Shown: positions 7,657-16,019 of the stretch, piece after piece | How the letters are laid out: every line of letters starts with the position of its first letter | Position numbering within the stretch: position 1 is the first letter of the stretch | Assembly: GCF_026625745.1 (NCBI RefSeq) | Contig: NZ_CP113061.1 | Span: forward strand, 2,939,501-3,003,500 | Length of the DNA: 64,000 bases | Direction of reading: 5' to 3' | Source: Asticcacaulis sp. SL142 | GTDB taxonomy: Bacteria; Pseudomonadota; Alphaproteobacteria; Caulobacterales; Caulobacteraceae | Translations under genes and position numbers: made by a program | Notes under the pieces: generated by a model | The model's input: only the letters and a program-made list of their open reading frames with translations | Told to the model about the DNA's origin: nothing | The model's database searches: none

Positions 7657-9231
7657 TTACTCCGCCGCGTCCAAAGCTTCAGCGAGTTCGCGCTCAAGGC
7701 CGTAATAGCGGGCGCGGTCCCAGAAGCGCGGGCGACCGATGCCAGTGGAGCGGTGGCGGCCTATGATCTTGCCGTCCTTGTCCTCGCCTTCGATCTCATA
7801 GACAAACAAATCCTGGGTGATGATGACATCGCCTTCGAGGCCTAAGACTTCGGTGACATGGGTGATCCGGCGTGAGCCGTCACGCAGACGGGCGGCCTGC
7901 ACAATAATATCAATCGAGCCGACGATCATTTCGCGGATGGTACGCGACGGCAGGCCGTAGCCGCCCATGGTGATCATCGATTCCAGCCGCGAAATCGCTT
8001 CCCGAGGTGAGTTGGCGTGCAGCGTGCCCATCGATCCGTCGTGACCGGTGTTCATGGCCTGCAGCAAATCGAACGCTTCGGGGCCACGGACTTCGCCGAC
8101 GATAATGCGCTCAGGCCGCATCCGCAGACAGTTTTTAACGAGGTCGCGCATCGAAATCATGCCCTGACCCTCAAGATTGGGCGGGCGGGTTTCAAGGCGC
8201 ACGACGTGCGGTTGCTGGAGTTGCAGTTCGGCGGCGTCTTCGCAGGTCACGACCCGCTCGGTCGGATCGATGAACGCCGTCAGCGTGTTAAGCAGGGTGG
8301 TCTTGCCCGAACCCGTACCACCGGAAATGAGGATATTACAGCGCGAGGCGCCAATGACGCCCAAAACGCGCGCGCCTTCGGGACTGATGGATTTGAACTC
8401 CACCAGATTGCGCATGGTCAGCTTGTCTTTTTTGAACTTACGAATGGTCAGCGTCGGGCCATCGAGCGCCAGCGGTGGCGCGATGACGTTAACCCGCGAC
8501 CCGTCCGGCAGGCGGGCGTCACAGATGGGCGAGGATTCATCAACGCGGCGACCGACCTGAGAGACGATCCGCTGGCAGATGTTCATCAGTTGCTGGTTGT
8601 CGCGGAAACGGACATTGGTCAGTTGCACCTTACCGCCGACTTCAATGAACACACGCTGGGCGCCGTTGACCATAATATCGGCGATATCATCACGCGCCAG
8701 AAGTGGCTCCAGCGGCCCGTAACCCAGAACATCGTTGATGATGTCCTGAATCAGGTTGTCCTGCTCGGACACCGACATGGACACATTTTTGATGGCGACC
8801 AGTTCGGCAACGATATCGCGGATTTCTTCGGCGGCGGCCTTATGATCCAACTGTGCCAGTTGGCTCAGGTCAATTGTATTAAGTAGGGCGTTGAAAATGG
8901 CCGTCTTGGTGGCGTGATAGTAATCGGATTGTTCACGCACGATCTCGGTGACCGCCTGCGCCTTATGCAGTTGATCAAGGCCTTGCGCGAGTTTAGCGGT
9001 CGCGGGGACGGTTTCACGTTTTTCAGGTGCCGCGTCCGGCTTGCGAACAGGCTTTTCGGGCGCTGTGGCTTTTTCCACAGAGGGTTTTCCGCCCAAAGCT
9101 TGGGTGCGTGTGGCCGCAGGTTCCGGCGCAGGCTTGGGCTCGGCCACAGCCACGGGGGCGCCTGCCGCCGAGGGTGTGGGCTTGCTGCCGAAGCCGGTCT
9201 TTACCTGGTCGCCGGGACGCTTTCCGAACAC
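7657..9231 (-). CDS. cpaF: Flp pilus assembly ATPase CpaF/TadA
   Basis: A 524-residue secretion ATPase that powers pilus extension and retraction at the inner membrane. It starts with GTG at 9231. Residues 1-80 form a Pro/Ala-rich disordered tail. The TadA N-domain follows, with YGPLEPLL and DIMVNG, then Walker [10 protein letters not shown] (304-312), the Asp box (VTCEDAAEL), Walker B ([13 protein letters not shown]) and the His box ([11 protein letters not shown]). Length and motifs match Caulobacter CpaF. It is flanked by cpaE (8-bp gap) and tadB (4-bp gap). Confidence 0.97.
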   Translation of the reverse strand: MFGKRPGDQVKTGFGSKPTPSAAGAPVAVAEPKPAPEPAATRTQALGGKPSVEKATAPEKPVRKPDAAPEKRETVPATAKLAQGLDQLHKAQAVTEIVREQSDYYHATKTAIFNALLNTIDLSQLAQLDHKAAAEEIRDIVAELVAIKNVSMSVSEQDNLIQDIINDVLGYGPLEPLLARDDIADIMVNGAQRVFIEVGGKVQLTNVRFRDNQQLMNICQRIVSQVGRRVDESSPICDARLPDGSRVNVIAPPLALDGPTLTIRKFKKDKLTMRNLVEFKSISPEGARVLGVIGASRCNILISGGTGSGKTTLLNTLTAFIDPTERVVTCEDAAELQLQQPHVVRLETRPPNLEGQGMISMRDLVKNCLRMRPERIIVGEVRGPEAFDLLQAMNTGHDGSMGTLHANSPREAISRLESMITMGGYGLPSRTIREMIVGSIDIIVQAARLRDGSRRITHVTEVLGLEGDVIITQDLFVYEIEGEDKDGKIIGRHRSTGIGRPRFWDRARYYGLERELAEALDAAE

Positions 9232-9239
9232 TTAAAGGC

Positions 9240-10808
9240 TCACTTCCTGAACAGCTTGGCGAAAAGGGACTTCGGGGCTTTGACCTCGACCTGGCGGCCG
9301 GTAAGCATCGCCGTCAACTGGGTCATGGCCTCATGCACTTTTGAGGTCGGGGCACATTCGGCAATCATCTGACCGTTGTTGGAGGCCTGACCGAACAGCT
9401 TGGCATCAAAGGGAATCACGGCGGAAGGCGTCAGGCCAATGGCGGCGGTGAAATCCTTAACCGGAATTTCCGGACGGCCCGGCATGTCGGTCTGATTGAG
9501 CACCAGCTTAGGGGCGGCGTCATTGGGGCGGTAGGTTTTCAGGAGGTCGACAATGTTCTTGGCATTGCGCAGTGACGCCAGATCGGGTGTCGCCACAATG
9601 ACCACATCGTCAGCCGTAATCAGGTTTTTCTTAAGCCACGGCGTCCAGACATGGGGCAGATCCATGACAATATAGGGGGCGGATGAGCGGATTTTACGGG
9701 TCACGTCCTCATAGGCGTCTTCGCCGGCAGTATAGTCCTGATCGAGCGACGCAGGGGCGGAAAACAGTGACAGGCGCTCTCCGCACTTGGTCAGCATCCG
9801 GTCGAGCAGCACCGAATCGAGGCGGTCGGGCTCATTGAGCGCATCGGCCATGCCCTGCAACGGGTCCTGATTGAAATCGAGACCGGCGGTGCCAAAGGGT
9901 AGGTCGTAATCGACAATGACCGTGTTGGCCTGAAGGCTTTCCGACAGGTTGTAGGCAAAATTGTGGGCCAGTGACGATGATCCGGCCCCGCCGCGTGCAC
10001 CGACAAAGGCAATCGCGCGTCCGATAAACGGGGTATCAGGATCGGTAAACAGTGACGCGATGGCCTTGATGACTTGCAGCGGCTGTACCGGTGCCACCAT
10101 ATATTCGCTGACGCCCTGACGCATGAGTTCGCGGTAAAGCTGGATGTCGTTGTGGGCGCCGATAACCACGACTTTGGTGCCGGCATCACAAACCTGAGCC
10201 AGATCGGTCAGTTCGTTCATCAGGTCGCGGCCACGCGAATGGCTTTCGACGATGATTAGCGACGGGGTCGGTTGATCGCCATAGGTATGGATGGCTTCGG
10301 CAACCCCACCCTGGCGCACCATACACTGGGCGCGGGTCATGCGGCGGTCAGCGGATACGGTCTCGCACACCTGAGCGCTGTCGTCAGATTCCAGAAAGAA
10401 ATGGATGCCGATGCGCGGGATCGATACGGTGTCGTAATCGTCATCATCCATGAACGGATTGATCGCCGCCGCGGTGTAGGCTGCCGGTTGTGCCTGAGAT
10501 TTCAGTGGCATCAGGGATTCGTCTGCAAACGGATCAACAATGCCATTGCGGGTAGTGCTCTCAACGCGGGATAAGGCTTGGGGGGCCAGTTCAACCGGGC
10601 GGTCAGGCGTAATCAGATCAAGATCGCCGTCATAGGATTCGTCGAAAGCATAATGCGATGTCGCCCCCGCTTGCAGGGTCAGGCTTTCGTCAAAGCTGCC
10701 GAACGGATCGGGCGTGCCGCTGACGCCGCCAAAGGCATCATCGTCGAAGGGGTCTTTTATGCGGCTGTCGGGTTTTATATAGCTGACAGACTGGGGTTTC
10801 ACAGACAT
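9240..10808 (-). CDS. cpaE: Flp pilus assembly localisation factor CpaE/TadZ
   Basis: A 522-residue MinD/ParA-superfamily protein that positions the pilus machine at the pole in Caulobacter. An acidic, probably disordered N-terminus (1-125) carries repeated DPF/NPF tripeptides at residues 19, 34, 92 and 117. A receiver-like atypical domain follows (about 130-255). The ParA-like ATPase domain has a degenerate Walker A loop, GARGGAGSSS (270-279), in which the usual Lys is missing, as in other CpaE proteins. The C-terminus is basic (APKSLFAKLFRK). It is co-transcribed with cpaD, 12 bp upstream. Confidence 0.95.
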   Translation of the reverse strand: MSVKPQSVSYIKPDSRIKDPFDDDAFGGVSGTPDPFGSFDESLTLQAGATSHYAFDESYDGDLDLITPDRPVELAPQALSRVESTTRNGIVDPFADESLMPLKSQAQPAAYTAAAINPFMDDDDYDTVSIPRIGIHFFLESDDSAQVCETVSADRRMTRAQCMVRQGGVAEAIHTYGDQPTPSLIIVESHSRGRDLMNELTDLAQVCDAGTKVVVIGAHNDIQLYRELMRQGVSEYMVAPVQPLQVIKAIASLFTDPDTPFIGRAIAFVGARGGAGSSSLAHNFAYNLSESLQANTVIVDYDLPFGTAGLDFNQDPLQGMADALNEPDRLDSVLLDRMLTKCGERLSLFSAPASLDQDYTAGEDAYEDVTRKIRSSAPYIVMDLPHVWTPWLKKNLITADDVVIVATPDLASLRNAKNIVDLLKTYRPNDAAPKLVLNQTDMPGRPEIPVKDFTAAIGLTPSAVIPFDAKLFGQASNNGQMIAECAPTSKVHEAMTQLTAMLTGRQVEVKAPKSLFAKLFRK

Positions 10809-10820
10809 GATTGACTTACC

Positions 10821-11474
10821 TTACTTGACCGCGTCGGAAATGGCCGAAGCGGCGGCGGCATTATCGGCAGAGGAAGTGACTTCGCCCTTACGGTATTTAT
10901 CGATGACGGTGGTCTTACGGCCCGCATCGGCAGGTGTCGTGGCGACCGGTGTAGCGATATCGCGCGGGTCAGCAATCTGAGCTGCCATATTAGCCGTGAC
11001 GGCGCAGCCGAAATTGCTGTGTGGGGTGTTGCTGGCCGTGCGCGACAGGTTCTCCCACGACCGGTTGCAGTCAAGGTTACGGGCGCGGTAGCTGACCAGC
11101 GTCAGCGAGACGATATCGGCGGGATGTTCCGTCACGGTGCGGTAGCTGACTGAGCGCGGATCGACGCCCTGTGCCACCAGATAATCAGTGACCAGTCGGC
11201 CATAGCCTTCCGACGTGGGGCGCGGGCCGGTGGTGATGATGATGTCGGTCGCCGCCGCGCGCGTGCTCAGCTTATCGAGTGCGGTCATCTGATTGATCGA
11301 CAGGCGATCCACCGAAAAGCGCAAATGCACCGGCGCCTCTTCGCGGGCTTCGGCGTCTAAGCTGTATTGTGAGGTTGGCAAAAGCGGGGCCACTGCAGTC
11401 GGCTGCCCATCACTGGCGCAGGCGGTGAGGGTGATGGCACCAAGAATAATCGCCGGGAGTGATAGGGTTTTCAT
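10821..11474 (-). CDS. cpaD: Flp pilus assembly lipoprotein CpaD
   Basis: A 217-residue outer-membrane lipoprotein of the CpaD/RcpB group. The signal peptide ends in a lipobox (ITLTACAS, Cys19). The central region (ITTGPRPTSEGYGRLVTDYLVAQGV) resembles the family domain, and SNFGCAVTANMAAQIADPRDI is the conserved CpaD signature. It is thought to help the CpaC secretin insert or fold. The Ala/Ser-rich C-terminal tail is low complexity. It lies 9 bp after cpaC. Confidence 0.93.
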   Translation of the reverse strand: MKTLSLPAIILGAITLTACASDGQPTAVAPLLPTSQYSLDAEAREEAPVHLRFSVDRLSINQMTALDKLSTRAAATDIIITTGPRPTSEGYGRLVTDYLVAQGVDPRSVSYRTVTEHPADIVSLTLVSYRARNLDCNRSWENLSRTASNTPHSNFGCAVTANMAAQIADPRDIATPVATTPADAGRKTTVIDKYRKGEVTSSADNAAAASAISDAVK

Positions 11475-11483
11475 CCTGATCTC

Positions 11484-12914
11484 CTACTCGATCACATAGC
11501 CAACCGGCGCCTGATAGGCGGCACCGGAAGGGGCAGACGATTGCGGATGGCCACCGCGATCCTTGATGACCTTGTTCATATTGCCGATAAAGGCGGTGGA
11601 CAGGTCGTGGGCAGCCTGAAGATTATCGGCCGGGGTTTGCAGGGAATCAGGCTGGGTCGGGGACACCAGATAAGGCGTTACAATCACAACCAGTTCGGTT
11701 TCACGGTTCAGAAAGTCGCGCGACCGGAACAGGGTCCCGATGACCGGCAGGGTGGTCATGCCGGGCAGGGCATCAATCGCCTGGCGATATTCCGATTGTA
11801 GGAGGCCCGCGATCATCAGCGAAGACCCGGAGGCCATTTCAACACTGGTCTCAACCCGGCGCACGGAGATAGCGGGCACACTTAAGGTATCGGTGATTGA
11901 GATCGATCCGTTGGCGGACAGTTCAGACACTTCGGTCGACAGTTTAAGCGAAATGCGGCCGCTGGACAGCACGACCGGCGTGAAGCCTAAGCCCACACCG
12001 AAAGGCTTGAACTCAACTGACACGCGGCCCTGATTGTCCTGACCGGTTGGCACAGGGAATTCACCACCGGCCAAAAACTTGGCGGCTTCGCCCGATACGG
12101 CGGTCAGGTTCGGTTCGGCCAGGGTGCGCAACAGGCCGACGCGTTCGAACGCTTCGATAGTAGCATCGACGCCGCTCAAGCCCGTGGTATTGGGATCGGT
12201 CTTGACATAGTTGCCCGCCGCGCCGCCCGATAAGGTGCCGTTGATGCTGTAACCGGGGCTGTTAGAGAAGGTGAAATTATCGCCACCCAGCCGTCCGATA
12301 ATGGCATTGGTATCAAAGCCCAATTGTTTGATGGTTGAGCGCTGGACTTCGGCCACGCGCACCTTAAGCATCACCTGATCCTGCCCGCGGATGGACAGCA
12401 TATTAATCACGTCTTCGGGCTTGGTCACGAAGGAGGCGGCCAGACGCTGTATCTGTTCGGCCTCACCATTGCTGGACACCAGACCGGACAACAGAATCTT
12501 GCCATTAAGGCTCTGGGCCTCGACCTTAGCGCCGGGGAACAAGCGCGAAATCGTGTCGCTCAACTGATCGGTCGGCGCATCGACGCGGATATTGAGGTTG
12601 AGGATCTGACGGCCCAGACCGTCAAAGAAGATGGCGTCAGACTGACCGGGTGCCACGCCCAGCACGAAAATGCGCTTAGGCGTTTTCAGCACGGCATCAG
12701 CCACGGCGGGGTTGGACACGAACACATCGCGCGCTTCGACCGGCAGATCGACAATGGCCGAGCGGCCCTTGGGTAGGTTGAGTACCTGAGATTTGACGTT
12801 GCCGCTCTGGGTCGTGACCCCAAGGCCCGATTGGGCAGACGCCGAATGACCGGCGCAGACGAGAGCTGCGGCGGCCATGAAAGCGGTAATCGTGAAGGGT
12901 TTCAACTTATTCAT
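11484..12914 (-). CDS. cpaC: Flp pilus outer-membrane secretin CpaC/RcpA
   Basis: A 476-residue secretin forming the outer-membrane channel for the pilus. The signal peptide is cleaved after ASA (about 27). Residues 30-105 form the pilus N-domain (LPKGRSAIVDLPVEARDVFVSNPAVADAVL). A BON-like segment follows (residues 115-180). The secretin core includes the VEFKPFGVGLGFTPVV and LPGMTTLPVIGTLFRSRDFLNRETELVVIVTP signatures. Its ATG overlaps the cpaB stop by 4 bp, so translation is coupled. Confidence 0.96.
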   Translation of the reverse strand: MNKLKPFTITAFMAAAALVCAGHSASAQSGLGVTTQSGNVKSQVLNLPKGRSAIVDLPVEARDVFVSNPAVADAVLKTPKRIFVLGVAPGQSDAIFFDGLGRQILNLNIRVDAPTDQLSDTISRLFPGAKVEAQSLNGKILLSGLVSSNGEAEQIQRLAASFVTKPEDVINMLSIRGQDQVMLKVRVAEVQRSTIKQLGFDTNAIIGRLGGDNFTFSNSPGYSINGTLSGGAAGNYVKTDPNTTGLSGVDATIEAFERVGLLRTLAEPNLTAVSGEAAKFLAGGEFPVPTGQDNQGRVSVEFKPFGVGLGFTPVVLSSGRISLKLSTEVSELSANGSISITDTLSVPAISVRRVETSVEMASGSSLMIAGLLQSEYRQAIDALPGMTTLPVIGTLFRSRDFLNRETELVVIVTPYLVSPTQPDSLQTPADNLQAAHDLSTAFIGNMNKVIKDRGGHPQSSAPSGAAYQAPVGYVIE

Positions 12915-13825
12915 CGGGCGACTGAGACCTCCGATGCCTGACCGTTGCGGAAGACGCGCACGGTGTTGGTGGCCATCTGCGTTTCCTGAGAATTTACCCG
13001 CCCGCTGGCACCCCCGGCATCAGCATATGAGCGCAGCATCAACGACAAAGACCCCTGAGAGCGGGCCAGAGCCAGAGCCTGACCATCTTCGGGGCTAAGC
13101 TCCAGTGTGGCGGTAGCACCGATGACGGTTTGCTGATCGGCAGCCGCCTGAAGGTTCTGATCGATGGCCAGAACCTTGATATTGCGCAGGACCGGCTCAA
13201 CCACCTGCAGGTTGCCGCCGCCGTTAGGGCGCTGGATTTCGCGGCTGACCATGATGTCAACGCGGTCGCCCGGCAGCACAAAGCCCGCCGCGGCATTTTC
13301 AGCCGAAATCGGCACCGCCATGGCGCGCTTACCGGATTCCAGCATAACCGCCATGAAGCCGCCTTCGTCGGCGCGCACGATTTTGCGGTCGGTGATCGGC
13401 TCGTTCTTGGTGATCTCTTCGCGCACGACGCCGTTGAGGTAAGCTTCCATGCCTGCCGTGGGGGCGAGGGCCTTTTCGGCGGCGTCACCGGCTTTTTTAG
13501 CGGCGGTTTTAACCTTGGCCTCGACCTTGGTTTCTTCTTCGGGCGGCAAGGGCGTGGTGACGTGGCCATCAGTGACATAGGCGGGCGTCAATGAGGCCTC
13601 GGGCCATTCCATCCAGGTCAGGTCGGCTTCGGCCAGACGTTCACCGGGCTTGAGATCGCGGGCGGCGACCAGAACCTTGACGGTCGGCACCTGCACAGCG
13701 GCGACCGCGACCTGAGCCGAGGCAGCTTTCGAGCCCTTACCGGCGACCAGTCCGCGCACGACAAAGGCCAGCAGTAGGGCTGCAATCGCAGCCACCCCGA
13801 ACACGACGATGCGTGATGCCTTCAT
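12911..13825 (-). CDS. cpaB: Flp pilus assembly protein CpaB/RcpC
   Basis: A 304-residue periplasmic protein with one N-terminal membrane anchor (IVVFGVAAIAALLLAFVV) and a SAF domain (VPTVKVLVAARDLKPGERLAEADL). A RcpC-type domain follows (KRAMAVPISAENAAAGFVLPGDRVDIMVS). An Ala/Lys/Glu-rich helical stretch (EETKVEAKVKTAAKKAGDAAE, about residues 96-117) is inserted between the two. ATG at 13825 is chosen, with AGGGA upstream; the open frame continues upstream without a start that fits the signal anchor. CpaB is thought to modulate the CpaC secretin. It is the first gene of the tight cpaB-tadC group. Confidence 0.93.
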   Translation of the reverse strand: MKASRIVVFGVAAIAALLLAFVVRGLVAGKGSKAASAQVAVAAVQVPTVKVLVAARDLKPGERLAEADLTWMEWPEASLTPAYVTDGHVTTPLPPEEETKVEAKVKTAAKKAGDAAEKALAPTAGMEAYLNGVVREEITKNEPITDRKIVRADEGGFMAVMLESGKRAMAVPISAENAAAGFVLPGDRVDIMVSREIQRPNGGGNLQVVEPVLRNIKVLAIDQNLQAAADQQTVIGATATLELSPEDGQALALARSQGSLSLMLRSYADAGGASGRVNSQETQMATNTVRVFRNGQASEVSVAR

Positions 13826-13923
13826 GAAGTCTATCCCTAGTTTGCCCTTAGTTCCCCTTGGGCTGTGGACCGAGCTATGGCGCACAGGTGAATCAATTCA
13901 GATTGACCATGTCTTAAGGTTGG

Positions 13924-13938
13924 TTAACGTCTGCCTAA
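13924..13938. promoter_or_regulatory. candidate CtrA box upstream of cpaB
   Basis: TTAA-N7-CTAA, 7 of 8 positions of the CtrA consensus TTAA-N7-TTAA, about 100 bp upstream of the cpaB start. In Caulobacter the pilus genes are controlled by CtrA. One mismatch and a short motif keep confidence low. Confidence 0.4.
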
Positions 13939-13997
13939 AGAAAGACGGCGATACGTTAATTTCTTAATTTGATGGTGTTTTTCGGCTGTATCTTAAG

Positions 13998-14136
13998 AAC
14001 CTCCCCTGTTGCGGGGGAGCCTCTCCTCCCCACGCGTGGGGAGGTGTCGAGTTTACGACACGGAGGGGTACGGACGGCCATATACCCCTCCGTCAGCCTT
14101 AACAGGCTGCCACCTTCCCATAATATGGGGAGGAGG
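13998..14136. repeat. dispersed multi-hairpin palindromic element
   Basis: Consecutive hairpins fill the gap between cpaA and cpaB: CTCCCCT/GGGGGAG, CCTCCCC ACGCGT GGGGAGG, GTGTCG/CGACAC, ACGGAGGGGTA/TACCCCTCCGT and CAGCCT/AGGCTG. Related CTCCCC-type palindromes occur near 33441-33585 and 40879-40955, so this is a dispersed intergenic repeat. It separates cpaA from the cpaB transcription unit and could affect RNA stability. Confidence 0.8.
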
Positions 14137-14137
14137 A

Positions 14138-14656
14138 TTACAGCCCCGCCAGTTTGAATAACGCGCCGCTGGGGGCGGCCATAAGGGCCCCCGCAAAGAT
14201 CGCGACCCCATAAGGTATGCCGCCCTTATCGGTCATCAGGCGCTGCTGCCATCCGGACATGGTGTCGGTGTGGCGTTTAAACAGCTTGCGCAGGATCAGG
14301 AAAACCAAGGTCAGTGCCCCGCCCATCAGGGCGACATAGAACACGAACGGCAGGGCGGCACTCAGGCCCAGCCATAAACTGGCCGCCGTCATCAGCTTGG
14401 CGTCGCCGCCGCCCATCCATCCGGCCGCGAACATGCCCATACCCGCCAAAAGCACGATAAACGCCAGTAAGGTATGAAGGCCGATCATAACCGGGCTCAG
14501 ACCCAGCAACAAGGCGGCCGGATAAAAACCGCCGGCCAGAATAAGGCACAGGCGGTTGGAAATGGTCATGGTGCGCAGATCGCTGATCGCCGCCCAGATC
14601 AGGCAGGCCGGAAAGATAAGGAGAAAGACAATACCAGCGATCATCATCGAGTTCAT
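14138..14656 (-). CDS. cpaA: prepilin peptidase CpaA (A24 family)
   Basis: A 172-residue integral membrane aspartyl protease that removes the leader of Flp pilins. The two catalytic Asp regions are visible: IWAAISDLRTM near residue 26 and the GxGD-type motif MGGGDAKLMTA near residue 84. It has about five membrane helices and lacks the N-terminal methyltransferase domain of full PilD, as is normal for CpaA/TadV. It starts at ATG 14656 with AGAAG upstream, 56 bp after the second pilin gene. A palindromic element separates it from cpaB. Confidence 0.93.
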   Translation of the reverse strand: MNSMMIAGIVFLLIFPACLIWAAISDLRTMTISNRLCLILAGGFYPAALLLGLSPVMIGLHTLLAFIVLLAGMGMFAAGWMGGGDAKLMTAASLWLGLSAALPFVFYVALMGGALTLVFLILRKLFKRHTDTMSGWQQRLMTDKGGIPYGVAIFAGALMAAPSGALFKLAGL

Positions 14657-14712
14657 AAGGGGCTTCTCAGAAATTACGGATCAGTTGATATATCTATCCG
14701 TTGAAGATTTAC

Positions 14713-14904
14713 TTAAGATGGCGGGTTTTCGGGCGTTTCACTTGTTTCGACTGGAAGCGAGTCTGAAATGAAAGAAAAAATACCATTCGATTTATTAATT
14801 ACGGCACCAATTGCCGTGAATATCCCTAAAGCAATTATTGCCGCTATTAGTCCATATTCTATGGCTGTTGCACCGCGATCATCACGAGTGAATTTAGTGA
14901 TCAT
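14713..14904 (-). CDS. second Flp/Fap pilin
   Basis: A 63-residue Flp-type pilin beginning MITKFTRDDRG, with the processing motif RG/ATAIEYG followed by a hydrophobic helix (LIAAIIALGIFTAIGAVI). ATG at 14904 has AGAAGG upstream; the open frame extends further upstream without support. The mature tail (NGIFSFISDSLPVETSETPENPPS) differs from the main pilin, ending in a Pro/Glu-rich stretch. It lies between pilA and cpaA and may be a minor pilin or alternative subunit. Confidence 0.9.
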   Translation of the reverse strand: MITKFTRDDRGATAIEYGLIAAIIALGIFTAIGAVINKSNGIFSFISDSLPVETSETPENPPS

Positions 14905-14960
14905 GAGGCCTTCTCTGTCAATTGAAAGCAGGAGTGCGCCGCACACGCCTATAAAGCAAA

Positions 14961-14988
14961 GGCCGCAGACACCTGCGTATCTGCGGCC
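14961..14988 (-). terminator. probable attenuator between the two pilin genes
   Basis: An 8-bp GC stem (GGCCGCAG/CTGCGGCC, 14961-14968 with 14981-14988) lies just after the pilA stop on the minus strand and is followed by the T-rich stretch TTTGCTTTAT. A partial terminator here would let the major pilin be made in excess of the downstream assembly genes. Confidence 0.6.
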
Positions 14989-15013
14989 CCACCAACTATA
15001 GATGTAGTCGCTA

Positions 15014-15214
15014 TTAGGTGGCCGGAGTTTCAGGTGCAGCGGCTTCGTTGCCTGGCAGAGCGTCTTCTACGCTTTGGAACGTATCTTGAAGCTTAGTGCT
15101 CATTGTGCCCAGAACCGTGATCAGGGCTACGGCGATAAGGGCAGCGATCAGACCATATTCAATGGCTGTAGCGCCGGATTCGTTCTTGGCGAAAGACTTT
15201 ACAAACTTGATCAT
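15014..15214 (-). CDS. pilA: major Flp/Fap pilin
   Basis: A 66-residue prepilin: a short basic leader (MIKFVKSFAKNESG), the Flp cleavage and helix motif G/ATAIEYG, a hydrophobic segment (LIAALIAVALITVLG) and a short soluble tail ending EAAAPETPAT. CpaA would cut after Gly14. ATG at 15214 is preceded by AAGGAAC. It is the first gene of the minus-strand pilus group, behind a long AT-rich promoter region, which fits a strongly expressed structural subunit. Confidence 0.95.
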   Translation of the reverse strand: MIKFVKSFAKNESGATAIEYGLIAALIAVALITVLGTMSTKLQDTFQSVEDALPGNEAAAPETPAT

Positions 15215-15589
15215 GAGGAAGTTCCTTAAAGGTTAGATTTGGAGTTGTTGATCCATTTACTTGTTTCGGGGCCCTGTAAATGGGTCAATGTCTCCCGAAC
15301 ACGAGATTGAATTTAGCGCAGCGTGATTAATTGCGAGTAAATAAATAAGATTTTTGCAAAATTTTCTATAGTTAACAGGTGTTTACTATGAAGATCTATT
15401 AATCTTAATTTCCATTAAACATGTTTACGCATGAATTAAATCGTATTTTTCGTGTTAATATTACATTTAGTATTTTTAAATATTTTTTGTTTACCCTTTT
15501 TCTAAACCGGACGCTTAGGGGTTCGGGCTATTATCACATCACGCGCCCACCCGAAGGGGGGCCTTTTTGAGACCAGAATGGAGTCTTAT
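15215..15589. promoter_or_regulatory. pilin promoter region with two candidate CtrA boxes
   Basis: This 375-bp AT-rich divergent region holds TTAA-N7-TTAC at 15372-15386 and TTAC-N7-TTAA at 15425-15439, each 7 of 8 matches to the CtrA consensus and spaced 53 bp apart. An 8-bp stem (CCATTTAC/GTAAATGG, 15253-15283) lies in the presumed pilA leader. Caulobacter pilA is CtrA-activated, so regulation of this kind is expected. Confidence 0.5.
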
Positions 15590-16015
15590 ATGACCCGTAA
15601 ACTTAAAGCGGCCCTATCTGTGTTTGGTGTCTGCGCCCTTATGGCGGCGGCTCCGGTGCAGGCGGCGCAAAAGCTTCAGATCGAAAAGAACCATGCCACC
15701 CGCATCGCCTTATCGGCGCCCGCGGGCAATGTCATTGTCGGCAATCCCGATATCGCCGATGTCACCGTGGTCGATACGCGCACTATATTCATCGTCGGGC
15801 GCAGCTTTGGACGCTCAGGCGTCACCATCACCGATAAGTATGGCCGGGTGATCTTTGACGGCGATGTCGTCGTGGCTCAGGCCTCAAACGCCAAGGGCGT
15901 CGTTACCGTCTATAAGGGCTTGAAATCGTCATCGGTCGTTTGCGCCGCCACCTGCCAGACCCAGGACGATATGTCAGGCGTGGTGAGCTCCACCGAAGTG
16001 GCCTCGGTCCCATAA
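15590..16015 (+). CDS. pilus assembly N-domain protein (CpaC N-terminal-like)
   Basis: A 141-residue secreted protein. The signal peptide ends APVQAAQ (about 25). The rest resembles only the N-terminal domain of CpaC (IEKNHATRIALSAPAGNVIVGNPDIADVTVVDTRTIFIVGRSFGRSGVTI) with no secretin core. Two cysteines (VVCAATCQ) near the C-terminus could form a disulfide. ATG at 15590 has GGAG six bases upstream; an ATG at 15578 is less likely. It starts the plus-strand group with two TadE-type genes and is divergent from pilA, so a pilus role in the periplasm is inferred. Confidence 0.85.
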   Translation: MTRKLKAALSVFGVCALMAAAPVQAAQKLQIEKNHATRIALSAPAGNVIVGNPDIADVTVVDTRTIFIVGRSFGRSGVTITDKYGRVIFDGDVVVAQASNAKGVVTVYKGLKSSSVVCAATCQTQDDMSGVVSSTEVASVP

Positions 16016-16019
16016 ACCC

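Noticed and set aside
8017-8886. 289-codon open frame antisense to cpaF
   Set aside because: cpaF is certain on the other strand; the frame is a by-product of G+C-rich codon bias.
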